DNA of 32,711 nucleotides. Origin: an uncultured Lachnospiraceae bacterium (GTDB lineage: Bacteria; Bacillota; Clostridia; Lachnospirales; Lachnospiraceae). Of the stretch, positions 16,146 through 23,049 are shown piece by piece. The translations under genes were made by a program, and so were the position numbers. Under the pieces are notes generated by a model. That model saw only the letters and a program-made list of their open reading frames with translations, ran no database searches and was not told the origin of the DNA. The stretch spans positions 24,446 to 57,156 of the forward strand of contig CAJUDQ010000019.1 in assembly GCA_910585215.1 (NCBI GenBank), read 5' to 3'. Position 1 is the stretch's first letter, and the number at the start of each line of letters is the position of its first letter.

Positions 16146-16167
16146 AGGGGCCGAACAATCAGCCCCT
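16146..16167 (-). terminator. Terminator after jag
   Basis: AGGGGC and GCCCCT pair across a 10-nt loop, and on the minus strand the stem is followed by TTTTTGAG. It would end or attenuate the rpmH-rnpA-yidD-yidC-jag transcript before mnmE. Confidence 0.7.
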
Positions 16168-16190
16168 CATAATTTTTTCTGTCCTGAAAA

Positions 16191-16820
16191 TTATTTCTTC
16201 AAGGAAACAACCACATGTCTGTATGGCTCTTCACCTTCACTTTTTGTCATAACATATTTATCATTTTGAAGCGCCGAGTGAATTACCCGCCTTTCAAACG
16301 GATTCATTGGTTCCAGTGAAACCGGCCTCTTTGTTCTCTTTACCTTAAATGCAATGTTCTTTGCCAGATTTTCAAGTGTTTCTTTTCTCCTCTGTCTGTA
16401 ATTTTCAGTATCTACCTTTACCTTTACATAATTTTCACTGTTTTTATTTACAATCAGACTTAAGAGATATTGAAGAGAATCTAATGTCTGTCCTCTTTTT
16501 CCTATCAGAATCCCCATCTCATTTCCGGTTAAATCCACATCCAGCATATCCTCATGAAAATTTATTTTCATGGTTACCTGCAGTTCCATGGCTCTGAAAA
16601 GGTCAGAAAGAAAACCTTTCGCAATCTCCTCTACGGACTTTTTCGGCTCTTCCTTCAGTTTTGCCTTTATTTTCGCAGGTCTCGCTCCCATTCCCAGAAA
16701 ACCATTGCTTCCTTTATCTACTATTTCATATTCAAGATTCTCTCTTGTTGTCTCCAATCCAATCAAAGCATTTGTCACAGCATCATTTAATGTTTTTCCT
16801 GTAAATTCCTGAAATTCCAT
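16191..16820 (-). CDS. jag: RNA-binding protein Jag/KhpB (EloR)
   Basis: 209 residues with three domains. Jag-N (1 to about 50, FTGKTLNDAVTNALIGLETTRENLEYEIVDKGSNGFLGMG) comes first. A type II KH domain has the GKRGQT loop (ILIGKRGQTLDSLQYL). A C-terminal R3H domain has FERRVIHSAL. It binds RNA and, in streptococci, takes part in control of cell elongation; the Clostridia role is less clear. It follows yidC by 18 bp, as in most Firmicutes, and has GGAGGG upstream of its ATG. The yidC-jag pairing is a conserved operon feature. Confidence 0.95.
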   Translation of the reverse strand: MEFQEFTGKTLNDAVTNALIGLETTRENLEYEIVDKGSNGFLGMGARPAKIKAKLKEEPKKSVEEIAKGFLSDLFRAMELQVTMKINFHEDMLDVDLTGNEMGILIGKRGQTLDSLQYLLSLIVNKNSENYVKVKVDTENYRQRRKETLENLAKNIAFKVKRTKRPVSLEPMNPFERRVIHSALQNDKYVMTKSEGEEPYRHVVVSLKK

Positions 16821-16838
16821 TTATTTTTTCCCTCCTGA

Positions 16839-18251
16839 TTACTTCTTGTCCATATACTTCTTTGCCAGATTTGCTTTCTCTGAAATAGAGCCTCTCTTTA
16901 CAGGCACTGAATGTGATGTATCATCATTCTCTGCCAACTGTACCTGAGGTTTATAATTTTTTGTACTTGTCGCAGCGGCAGTAGAAATCGTATTTGGAGG
17001 CAATCCTGCTTTTGCCCTCTTTTTATTTACCTTCTCCAGATTTTCTTTTATAATCGTATCTACATCCATATCCCTGAAATGCCTGTTAAGCAATATCTGA
17101 ATCACTACCTGCACAAAGGAACTGACTGTCCAGTACAGTCCAAGACCTGCCGGCAGTGTATAACACAGAACTGCCGATACGACACACATGGAATAACTCA
17201 TTATTTTCATGGAAGACATCATCTGGTCTGCAGAAGCATTTCCTGTCTGCTGACTTGCTGAAGATATCTTCATATTTAAAAGCTGTGCAAGCGCTGAAAG
17301 AATTGGTATAATAATCGCAATCTTAACACCGTTTGCTGGTGATGTACTTAAATCAATAGTAAAAAATGAATACGCCTTTTTAATCTCCGCCCGATTTTCC
17401 TGCATATCGTCTATAATATTCTCATAAGAAGAAATTATCTTATCCCAATCCCCTTGTGTTTTTGAGGCATATACCGCCAGTTTCTCATCTGTAACTGCTT
17501 TCCACTCTTCCTCAGAAAGCTCTTTGAATTTTTCTATATCTTCTATCGCATCATGAAATGCAGCTTCCACCACATCCCATGCAGACTGTCTTCCAAATTC
17601 TGTACTGTAAGCCGAAGTAAAGCTTGTATAAATTGTTTCCTTTATTTTATCCTTGTCATAATCGCCATCTTTACCGAAATATGCTGTTACCAGCATGTCC
17701 AAACTATCTTCATCTTCCTCGTCAAACAGTGTATCACTTAAAGCATCAATATCTTTTAAAGAGTATACTGTTTCATAATCATTATCTACTAAATAAGAAA
17801 CTACACCATTATTATACATGTCCTGAATATCATGAACATAATTCGGTATACATGCCATTACTGCATATAATGCAAATATAATTGGCATCTGAAGAAGCAT
17901 GGGAAGACATCCTCCTGTAGGCGATGTGCCATACTTCTGATAAAGTGCGCTTATTTCCTGCTGCTGCTTCATCAAGGATTCATTATCTTTTTTATTTGCA
18001 TACTTTTTCTGAATTGCCTGAACCTGAGGGGTAATAATCGAATTTAATTTCATGCTTCTCTGCTGTTTGATATTAATAGGAAGCATTAAAACTTTTACAA
18101 TAATTGTAAATGCAATAATACAAATACTTATTTTACCAAGTCCAAATTTATTGATGATTTCATAAAACAAATTCATGATAAATCCCAATATATTGGCAAT
18201 CCATCGAATCAGAAAAAAGTTTGTACAACTGGTTAAAAATATGCCTGACAC
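16839..18251 (-). CDS. yidC: Membrane protein insertase YidC with long extracytoplasmic loop
   Basis: YidC inserts membrane proteins alone or with SecYEG. The 470-residue protein contains the conserved core: a first insertase segment near 40-58, the groove arginine in IKQQRSMKLN (Arg65), the GGCLPMLLQMPIIFALY segment, and later ILSALAQLLNMKI and GLGLYWTVSSFVQVVIQILLNRH. An acidic region of roughly 165 residues (about 140-305) between the second and third core segments is much longer than in Bacillus SpoIIIJ. The C-terminal tail is lysine-rich. GTG 18251 has AAGGAGG 7 bp upstream and an in-frame stop just before it. LTSC (Cys9) resembles a lipobox, but the segment before it is too short for a usual signal peptide. 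Confidence 0.95.
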   Translation of the reverse strand: MSGIFLTSCTNFFLIRWIANILGFIMNLFYEIINKFGLGKISICIIAFTIIVKVLMLPINIKQQRSMKLNSIITPQVQAIQKKYANKKDNESLMKQQQEISALYQKYGTSPTGGCLPMLLQMPIIFALYAVMACIPNYVHDIQDMYNNGVVSYLVDNDYETVYSLKDIDALSDTLFDEEDEDSLDMLVTAYFGKDGDYDKDKIKETIYTSFTSAYSTEFGRQSAWDVVEAAFHDAIEDIEKFKELSEEEWKAVTDEKLAVYASKTQGDWDKIISSYENIIDDMQENRAEIKKAYSFFTIDLSTSPANGVKIAIIIPILSALAQLLNMKISSASQQTGNASADQMMSSMKIMSYSMCVVSAVLCYTLPAGLGLYWTVSSFVQVVIQILLNRHFRDMDVDTIIKENLEKVNKKRAKAGLPPNTISTAAATSTKNYKPQVQLAENDDTSHSVPVKRGSISEKANLAKKYMDKK

Positions 18252-18267
18252 TACTTATCCTCCTTAA

Positions 18268-18480
18268 TTATGGAACCGGATCATACCCGTTCCTTTTTGA
18301 AAAAGGGTGACATCTCAATATTCTCCTTACTGCCAGATACGTTCCACGAAATACACCATATTTTTCCAGCGCCTCTATTGCATATTGAGAACACGTAGGT
18401 GTATATCTGCAATGTCCTGCTTTTATCGGAGATATGAATTTTCTATAAAAACATATGATACAAATAAGAATTCTTTTCAA
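18268..18480 (-). CDS. yidD: Membrane protein insertion efficiency factor YidD
   Basis: A 70-residue basic protein with the family core FYRKFISPIKAGHCRYTPTCSQYAIEALEKYG and the ending RRILRCHPFSKRNGYDPVP. YidD assists YidC-dependent insertion and probably lies on the inner face of the membrane through an N-terminal amphipathic helix. It starts with TTG 18480; an in-frame stop lies two codons upstream, so no longer form exists. It sits between rnpA (16 bp) and yidC (16 bp). Confidence 0.95.
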   Translation of the reverse strand: MKRILICIICFYRKFISPIKAGHCRYTPTCSQYAIEALEKYGVFRGTYLAVRRILRCHPFSKRNGYDPVP

Positions 18481-18496
18481 CTTTTTTCACCACTTT

Positions 18497-18829
18497 TCAA
18501 CAAATGCCATGCATCTTTCCCAAATGCAAAAATGCACTTTCTATTTCCTGAAAGCTTCTATCTTTTGCAGATGCTCTGGCAATCACCACAATGTCCAGAC
18601 CACTACTGAACAATTCTTTATGAAGTCTATAGCTCTCTCTGATTAATCTGGTAATCCGATGTCTTACTACGCTGTTTCCTACCTTTTTGCTGACAGATAT
18701 TCCAAGTCTTCTCTCATCAACGCTATTTTCCAACACATACATTACTAGATATTTATTTGCGTAGGATTTCCCTTGTCTATAAACCTTCTGAAACTGAGCT
18801 GTTTTCTTTATTGAATTAATATTTCTCAC
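18497..18829 (-). CDS. rnpA: Ribonuclease P protein component
   Basis: The 110-residue protein subunit of RNase P, which helps the catalytic RNA trim 5' leaders of tRNA precursors. Family features are FQKVYRQGKSYANKYLVMYVLEN and the RNA-binding RNR-type region VGNSVVRHRITRLIRESYRLH, then DIVVIARASAKDRSFQEIESAFLHL. It starts with GTG 18829 behind GGGAG. It follows rpmH after 76 bp that include a terminator-like hairpin. Confidence 0.96.
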   Translation of the reverse strand: MRNINSIKKTAQFQKVYRQGKSYANKYLVMYVLENSVDERRLGISVSKKVGNSVVRHRITRLIRESYRLHKELFSSGLDIVVIARASAKDRSFQEIESAFLHLGKMHGIC

Positions 18830-18877
18830 AATATTCTCCCGTATTTCCCTCCCCTATTTTTATCAAAAAAGAAGAAA

Positions 18878-18897
18878 AGACCACAAAACTGCGGTCT
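18878..18897 (-). terminator. Partial terminator between rpmH and rnpA
   Basis: On the minus strand AGACCGCA pairs with TGTGGTCT (8 bp including one G-U) around a 4-nt loop and is followed by TTTTCTTCTTTTTT. Placed inside the operon, it would let rpmH be made in excess over rnpA. Confidence 0.75.
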
Positions 18898-18905
18898 GTG
18901 CTCAT

Positions 18906-19052
18906 CTACGCCGAAATACGCTTTCTTCCCTTTGCTCTTCTTGCAGCTAATACTTTTCTTCCATTAGCCGTGCTCATTCTGGCTCTGAAACCATGAACCT
19001 TTGCTCTGGCTCTTTTCTTTGGATTGTAGGTAACACCCATTGTCTGTCTCAT
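18906..19052 (-). CDS. rpmH: 50S ribosomal protein L34
   Basis: A small, very basic protein of the large ribosomal subunit. The 48-residue product contains NPKKRARAKVHGFRARMSTANG and RKVLAARRAKGRKRISA, the near-invariant L34 sequence. ATG 19052 has AGGAGG 8 bp upstream; a second ATG four codons on (19040) would give the common 44-residue length but has no equally good site. It is the first gene leftward of oriC, as usual. Confidence 0.96.
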   Translation of the reverse strand: MRQTMGVTYNPKKRARAKVHGFRARMSTANGRKVLAARRAKGRKRISA

Positions 19053-19098
19053 TCTCTCCGCCTCCTTTCCTCTGAACGTTTATTAAGACATCGTACCC

Positions 19099-19127
19099 AT
19101 TATATTCAATAAGGTTTTTTTCGTCAA
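19099..19127 (-). promoter_or_regulatory. Strong promoter of the rpmH-rnpA operon
   Basis: On the minus strand TTGACG (19127-19122), a 17-bp gap, then perfect TATAAT (19104-19099), 46 bp before the rpmH start codon. Confidence 0.9.
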
Positions 19128-19610
19128 GTATTATTTTCAATATTTTCTAAATTTTCTAAGTTTTTTATCATATTTGCCAAATGTTTTTCCACATTTTTCT
19201 TTTCTTCCTAATTTATCAGAAAGTTATCCACATTTTGTGGATTACTTGTGGATAACCAATTCTTTTATCGACAGTTTATTTCAATTTATCTCTTGTTTTA
19301 ACATATTTTTCAGAAATGTGGAAATTTGTGGAGTTTTTAATGTGGAAAAGTCGAAAAAAGTGAAAAAATAAGTTATCCACATTTTTTTCCACTTTTCCAC
19401 ATAAAAAGACAGATATCTGAAATAGCCCAATTTATCTATTCCTTTTTATGTCAAGCACATTTTTTGCATTTTTTTCTCCACAACCAGTTTTTCCACAAAA
19501 AAACAAAAAATAGATTCCTAGTTGAAAAAATCTTTTATTTGGTATAAAATAGGGGATAAGATGGCATAAGTATCGATTTATCTTTTTGGAGAAAGGTTCA
19601 GGTTACAAAT
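19128..19610. other. oriC part 1: DnaA-box cluster upstream of dnaA
   Basis: The rpmH-dnaA gap. Perfect DnaA boxes TTATCCACA lie at 19224-19232 and 19373-19381, with a reverse copy at 19247-19255. One-mismatch boxes lie at 19236-19244 (reverse), 19185-19193, 19393-19401 and 19489-19497 (TTTTCCACA type). A long imperfect inverted repeat (19340-19360 with 19382-19402, 19 of 21 matching) brackets the box at 19373. By analogy with Bacillus incAB this is the regulatory half of a bipartite origin and also the dnaA control region. Confidence 0.9.
19522..19550 (+). promoter_or_regulatory. Candidate dnaA promoter
   Basis: TTGAAA (19522-19527), a 17-bp gap, then TAAAAT (19545-19550). It lies 60 bp before the dnaA start and just downstream of the last DnaA-like box, so DnaA could repress it. 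Confidence 0.6.
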
Positions 19611-21017
19611 ATGTATAACTTAGTAGTAGAAAAATGGGAAGAAATACTAAATTTTTTTAAAAATGAATATGACATAGCAAATGTATCTTTCAATTCATGG
19701 ATAAAACCTTTACAGATACATTCTGTGGAAAAAAACATGGTTACTCTTTTATTTAAGGAAAATGATGCCATGATTGAATATATTCGCAAAAAATTCTACC
19801 TGCCATTAATGGTTTCCATACAGGAAATAACAGGCGAAGAACTTGATGTCGAATTTGTCACTCCAGCCGAAATCGAAAAAAGAACAAAACAAAACAGAGA
19901 AAAACAGACAAAAACACCTGTGGTTCCACACAGCGCTGCACCGGCCTCAAATAAGAATCTTCTTATTAATAATAAAAAAGTAGAAGCAAACCTGAATCCA
20001 AATTATACTTTCGAAAACTTTGTTGTCGGAGGAAACAACAATTATGCACATGCTTACGCACTGGCAGTCGCAGAATCTCCGGCTGAAATGTATAACCCTC
20101 TTTTTATTTATGGAGGTGTTGGTCTGGGAAAAACACATCTTATGCACTCCATAGGAAACTTTATTCTGGATAAAGCTCCAGATACCAAGGTTCGCTGTGT
20201 AACAAGTGAAATTTTTACAAACGAACTGATAAATGCTATCCGAAGTGAAAATCAATCGGCGATTATGGAATTCAGAAACAAATATAGAAATATTGATATC
20301 CTGTTAATCGATGATATTCAGTTTGTAATAGGAAAAGAGCGTTCACAGGAAGAATTTTTCCATACCTTCAATTCTTTATATGAAGCAAATAAACAAATTG
20401 TCATATCCTCGGATAAACCTCCAAAAGATATGTCTACATTGGAGGAACGATTAAAATCCCGCTTTGAAATGGGACTTACCGTAGACGTTTCCGCCCCTGA
20501 TTATGAAACAAGAATGGCAATTCTCCTGAGAAAAGCAGATACAGAAGGCTATGATATTGACAATGAAATTCTTGAATATATTGCAAACAACATAAAATCA
20601 AATATCAGAGAACTTGAAGGAGCTCTGACAAAAATTGTTGCATTTTCAAGAGTATCAAAATCCCCAATAAATTTGGACTTTGCCAAAGAAGTATTAAAAG
20701 ATATTATATCTCCGGATGCAAACAAGGAAATTACAGCCGAATTAATTATCAATACGGTTGCAGAACATTTTAATATTACCTCTGCAGAAATTATATCAAA
20801 AATAAAAAGTCAGGATATTGTTTATCCCCGTCAGATTGCTATGTATTTATGTAGATATTACACTGGCGCTTCTCTAAAAGTAGTAGGACTGGCGCTTGGC
20901 CGAAAAGACCATACCACAGTTATGCACGCAATAGAAAAAATTCAGCATGAAATAGATACAAACGAAGCTACAAGAAATACGATAGAAATTATTAAAAAGA
21001 AAATTATTCCAAATTAA
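19611..21017 (+). CDS. dnaA: Chromosomal replication initiator DnaA
   Basis: A 468-residue AAA+ protein that binds DnaA boxes and melts oriC. The N-terminal interaction domain (about 1-80) includes the typical SFNSWIKPLQI. A variable lysine/proline-rich linker follows. The AAA+ core begins at NPNYTFENFVVGGNN, with Walker A GGVGLGKT (168-175), Walker B ILLIDDIQF (about 231-239) and the sensor region LEERLKSRFEMGLTVD. The C-terminal helix-turn-helix carries the DnaA signature GRKDHTTVMHAI (430-441). The ATG has AAAGG about 14 bp upstream, a rather distant site. It is flanked on both sides by DnaA boxes. Confidence 0.98.
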   Translation: MYNLVVEKWEEILNFFKNEYDIANVSFNSWIKPLQIHSVEKNMVTLLFKENDAMIEYIRKKFYLPLMVSIQEITGEELDVEFVTPAEIEKRTKQNREKQTKTPVVPHSAAPASNKNLLINNKKVEANLNPNYTFENFVVGGNNNYAHAYALAVAESPAEMYNPLFIYGGVGLGKTHLMHSIGNFILDKAPDTKVRCVTSEIFTNELINAIRSENQSAIMEFRNKYRNIDILLIDDIQFVIGKERSQEEFFHTFNSLYEANKQIVISSDKPPKDMSTLEERLKSRFEMGLTVDVSAPDYETRMAILLRKADTEGYDIDNEILEYIANNIKSNIRELEGALTKIVAFSRVSKSPINLDFAKEVLKDIISPDANKEITAELIINTVAEHFNITSAEIISKIKSQDIVYPRQIAMYLCRYYTGASLKVVGLALGRKDHTTVMHAIEKIQHEIDTNEATRNTIEIIKKKIIPN

Positions 21018-21260
21018 ACTATAAAACAGTACAAACTCAGACTTTCACAACATTTTGTCTGAGATTATACTTCCACATATTGTGGATAACTTATCCACAC
21101 CAATACACTTTATAACATTTCTGAATGTTGATAACTTTTTTGATGCTCTCAACCGATTTAAAAGCAATGTTGATAACTTTCGAGTTATCCAACCCCTGAA
21201 AAATTTTTTCAACATAGTTTTCAAACTCAGAAACCATGAATTTTTCAGGGTTGAGAACAG
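21018..21260. other. oriC part 2: DnaA boxes between dnaA and dnaN
   Basis: Back-to-back perfect boxes TGTGGATAA (21081-21089) and TTATCCACA (21091-21099) form a palindrome. TGTTGATAA occurs at 21126-21134 and 21168-21176, and TTATCCAAC at 21185-21193, each close to consensus. This matches the incC half of the Bacillus-type origin and continues into the unwinding module at 21261-21326. Confidence 0.88.
21191..21252. repeat. Inverted repeat in the dnaA-dnaN gap
   Basis: AACCCCTGAAAAATT (21191-21205) and AATTTTTCAGGGTT (21239-21252) pair over 14 bp with one bulged C and a 33-nt loop. It separates the DnaA-box group from the trio/AT-rich module. It might end dnaA transcription or form a structural element of oriC. 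Confidence 0.6.
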
Positions 21261-21326
21261 TTTTCAACATTTTCACACCCCTTATTATTACTACTACGAG
21301 CATCTATAATATATATTTATATATGG
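21261..21326. other. Probable origin unwinding module (DnaA-trios and AT-rich element)
   Basis: In order: degenerate boxes TTTTCAACA (21261-21269) and TTTTCACAC (21270-21278), a short C-run, five trinucleotides TTA-TTA-TTA-CTA-CTA (21282-21296; TAG/TAA on the other strand), and an AT-rich tract TATAATATATATTTATATAT. This is the architecture known from the Bacillus basal unwinding system, where DnaA extends from boxes onto trios and melts the next AT-rich DNA. A weak promoter for dnaN (TATAAT 21305-21310) may overlap. Confidence 0.75.
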
Positions 21327-21351
21327 AAAACGAGAAAGGAGCTTTTTACAC

Positions 21352-22458
21352 ATGCACTTAGTTTTCAACAAATCAAATTTATTACAGTCTATTAATATTG
21401 TACTAAAAGCCGTTCCATCCAGAACAACAATGCCTATTTTAGAATGTATATTAATTGACGCATCCAATGTGATTAAATTTACATCCAATGATACCGAACT
21501 GGCAATTGAAACGATTGTCGAAGGTGAAATTATTTCTGGAGGCATTGTTGCAATTGATGCAAAAATATTTTCTGAAATTATAAGAAAACTTCCAGACAGT
21601 GAAATAACCATTACTACCGACGAAAATTTTAAAACCACAATCACCTGTGAAAAAGCTACCTTCAGTATTGCCGGAAAATCAGGAGAGGATTTTTCCTATC
21701 TTCCATCCTTTGAAAAAAAACAGTTTATTTATCTGTCACAGTTTTCTTTAAAAGAATTAATCAGACAGACAATATTTTCCATTGCGGATAATGATACCAA
21801 CAAATTAATGACAGGAGAATTATTCGAGGTAAAAGAAAATATACTGACTGTTACCGCTCTTGACGGACATAGAATTGCAATCAGAAAAACGGAATTAAAG
21901 GACAGTTTTGAACATATTAAAGTCATTGTTCCTGGAAAAACATTAAATGAAATCAGTAAAATCCTTACCGGAGGAACTGATTCAGATGTACGGGTATTTT
22001 TTGAAACCAATTTGATTGCTTTTGAATTTGAAAATACAATTGTTGTATCCAGATTAATTGAAGGAGAATATTTTAAAGTAGAACAAATGATTTCAAGTAA
22101 TTTTGATACAATTGTCAATATCAATAAAAAAGAATTTCTGGATTGTATTGACAGGTCTACGCTTCTTGTAAAAGAAGGAGATAAAAAACCAATTATTATA
22201 AATATTACAGAAAACGAGTTGGAACTTAAAATTTCTTCTTTTTTGGGTTCCATGAATGAACAGCTTGAAATTAATAAAAATGGAAAAGACCTTATGATTG
22301 GTTTTAATCCAAAGTTTTTAATGGATGCTTTAAAAGTGATTGACGAAGAAAAAGTCGATATTTATTTTGTAAATCCAAAAGCACCATGTGTAATGAAAAA
22401 CAGTGAGGAAACTTATATTTATCTGATTCTTCCTGTAAATTTTAATGCTGCTTATTGA
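21352..22458 (+). CDS. dnaN: DNA polymerase III sliding clamp (beta subunit)
   Basis: 368 residues, the normal length of the ring-forming clamp that holds DNA polymerase III on DNA. Three repeated clamp domains are visible, with typical segments such as NIVLKAVPSRTTMPILECILIDA, IAIDAKIFSEIIRKLPDSEITI, LLVKEGDKKPIIINI and IGFNPKFLMDALKVID. The C-terminus VMKNSEETYIYLILPVNF is the conserved hydrophobic-cleft end. AAAGGAG is upstream of ATG 21352. It follows dnaA and the unwinding module, in the conserved order. Confidence 0.98.
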   Translation: MHLVFNKSNLLQSINIVLKAVPSRTTMPILECILIDASNVIKFTSNDTELAIETIVEGEIISGGIVAIDAKIFSEIIRKLPDSEITITTDENFKTTITCEKATFSIAGKSGEDFSYLPSFEKKQFIYLSQFSLKELIRQTIFSIADNDTNKLMTGELFEVKENILTVTALDGHRIAIRKTELKDSFEHIKVIVPGKTLNEISKILTGGTDSDVRVFFETNLIAFEFENTIVVSRLIEGEYFKVEQMISSNFDTIVNINKKEFLDCIDRSTLLVKEGDKKPIIINITENELELKISSFLGSMNEQLEINKNGKDLMIGFNPKFLMDALKVIDEEKVDIYFVNPKAPCVMKNSEETYIYLILPVNFNAAY

Positions 22459-22629
22459 TAATATTTTTAATATATTTTATAGTAGTACAAATTCTGTTTT
22501 TTTATTTGTTATATATTATGAAATATGCAATTATATACATTACTTAATATACAAAATATGGGCAGGAGATAAATTCTGAAAAACAGTAAGTGAATAGAAA
22601 TAATAAGAGATGGAAGTGAAAAAATAATT

Positions 22630-22839
22630 ATGGAAACAATAAAATTGAGAGAAGAATATATTAAACTGGGGCAGGCCCTCAAAGCAGCAGGATTTGTCGA
22701 ATCAGGAGTAGATGCAAAATTTGCAGTTCAGGATGGACTTGTAAAAGTAAATGGATCTGTGGAAACTCAGAGAGGAAAAAAGCTTTATGATGGCGATATT
22801 GTAGAATTTGAGAATGAAAAAATAATAATTACAAAGTAA
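22630..22839 (+). CDS. yaaA: S4-domain RNA-binding protein YaaA
   Basis: A 69-residue protein made of one S4 fold (LREEYIKLGQALKAAGFVESGVDAKFAVQDGLVKVNGSVETQRGKKLYDGDIVEF). In Bacillus and relatives this gene lies between dnaN and recF and is thought to bind RNA, with a proposed role in ribosome assembly. Its only visible upstream site is GGAAG, about 14 bp away. Confidence 0.93.
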   Translation: METIKLREEYIKLGQALKAAGFVESGVDAKFAVQDGLVKVNGSVETQRGKKLYDGDIVEFENEKIIITK

Positions 22840-22862
22840 TATTTGAGAAATAGCCAGAATGG

Positions 22863-23016
22863 AATAGTCATTCTGAAATGGCTATAATGAAATAATTCTT
22901 GTAAAATACCAATTATAAAATAGTCATGATGAAATAATTCTTGTAAAATAATTACTGTACAATGATTCTTAATAGAATGGCTATTATGAAAAACTGTTGT
23001 AAATAGCTATCATAAC
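22863..23016 (+). repeat. 14-bp tandem repeat array between yaaA and recF
   Basis: Eleven degenerate units in register fill the gap. Examples are AATAGTCATTCTGA, AATGGCTATAATGA, AATAATTCTTGTAA (twice, 22891 and 22933), AATAGTCATGATGA and AATGATTCTTAATA. One unit is 15 bp and one 13 bp. The array has no coding capacity and stops about 34 bp before the recF start. Confidence 0.85.
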
Positions 23017-23049
23017 CAGCTATTAGAAACAATGGCACAGGAGTTTAAA

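Noticed and set aside
18225..18251. YidC as a lipoprotein (LTSC box)
   Set aside because: Only eight residues precede the Cys and a stop codon lies just upstream of the start, so no normal signal peptide can be made.
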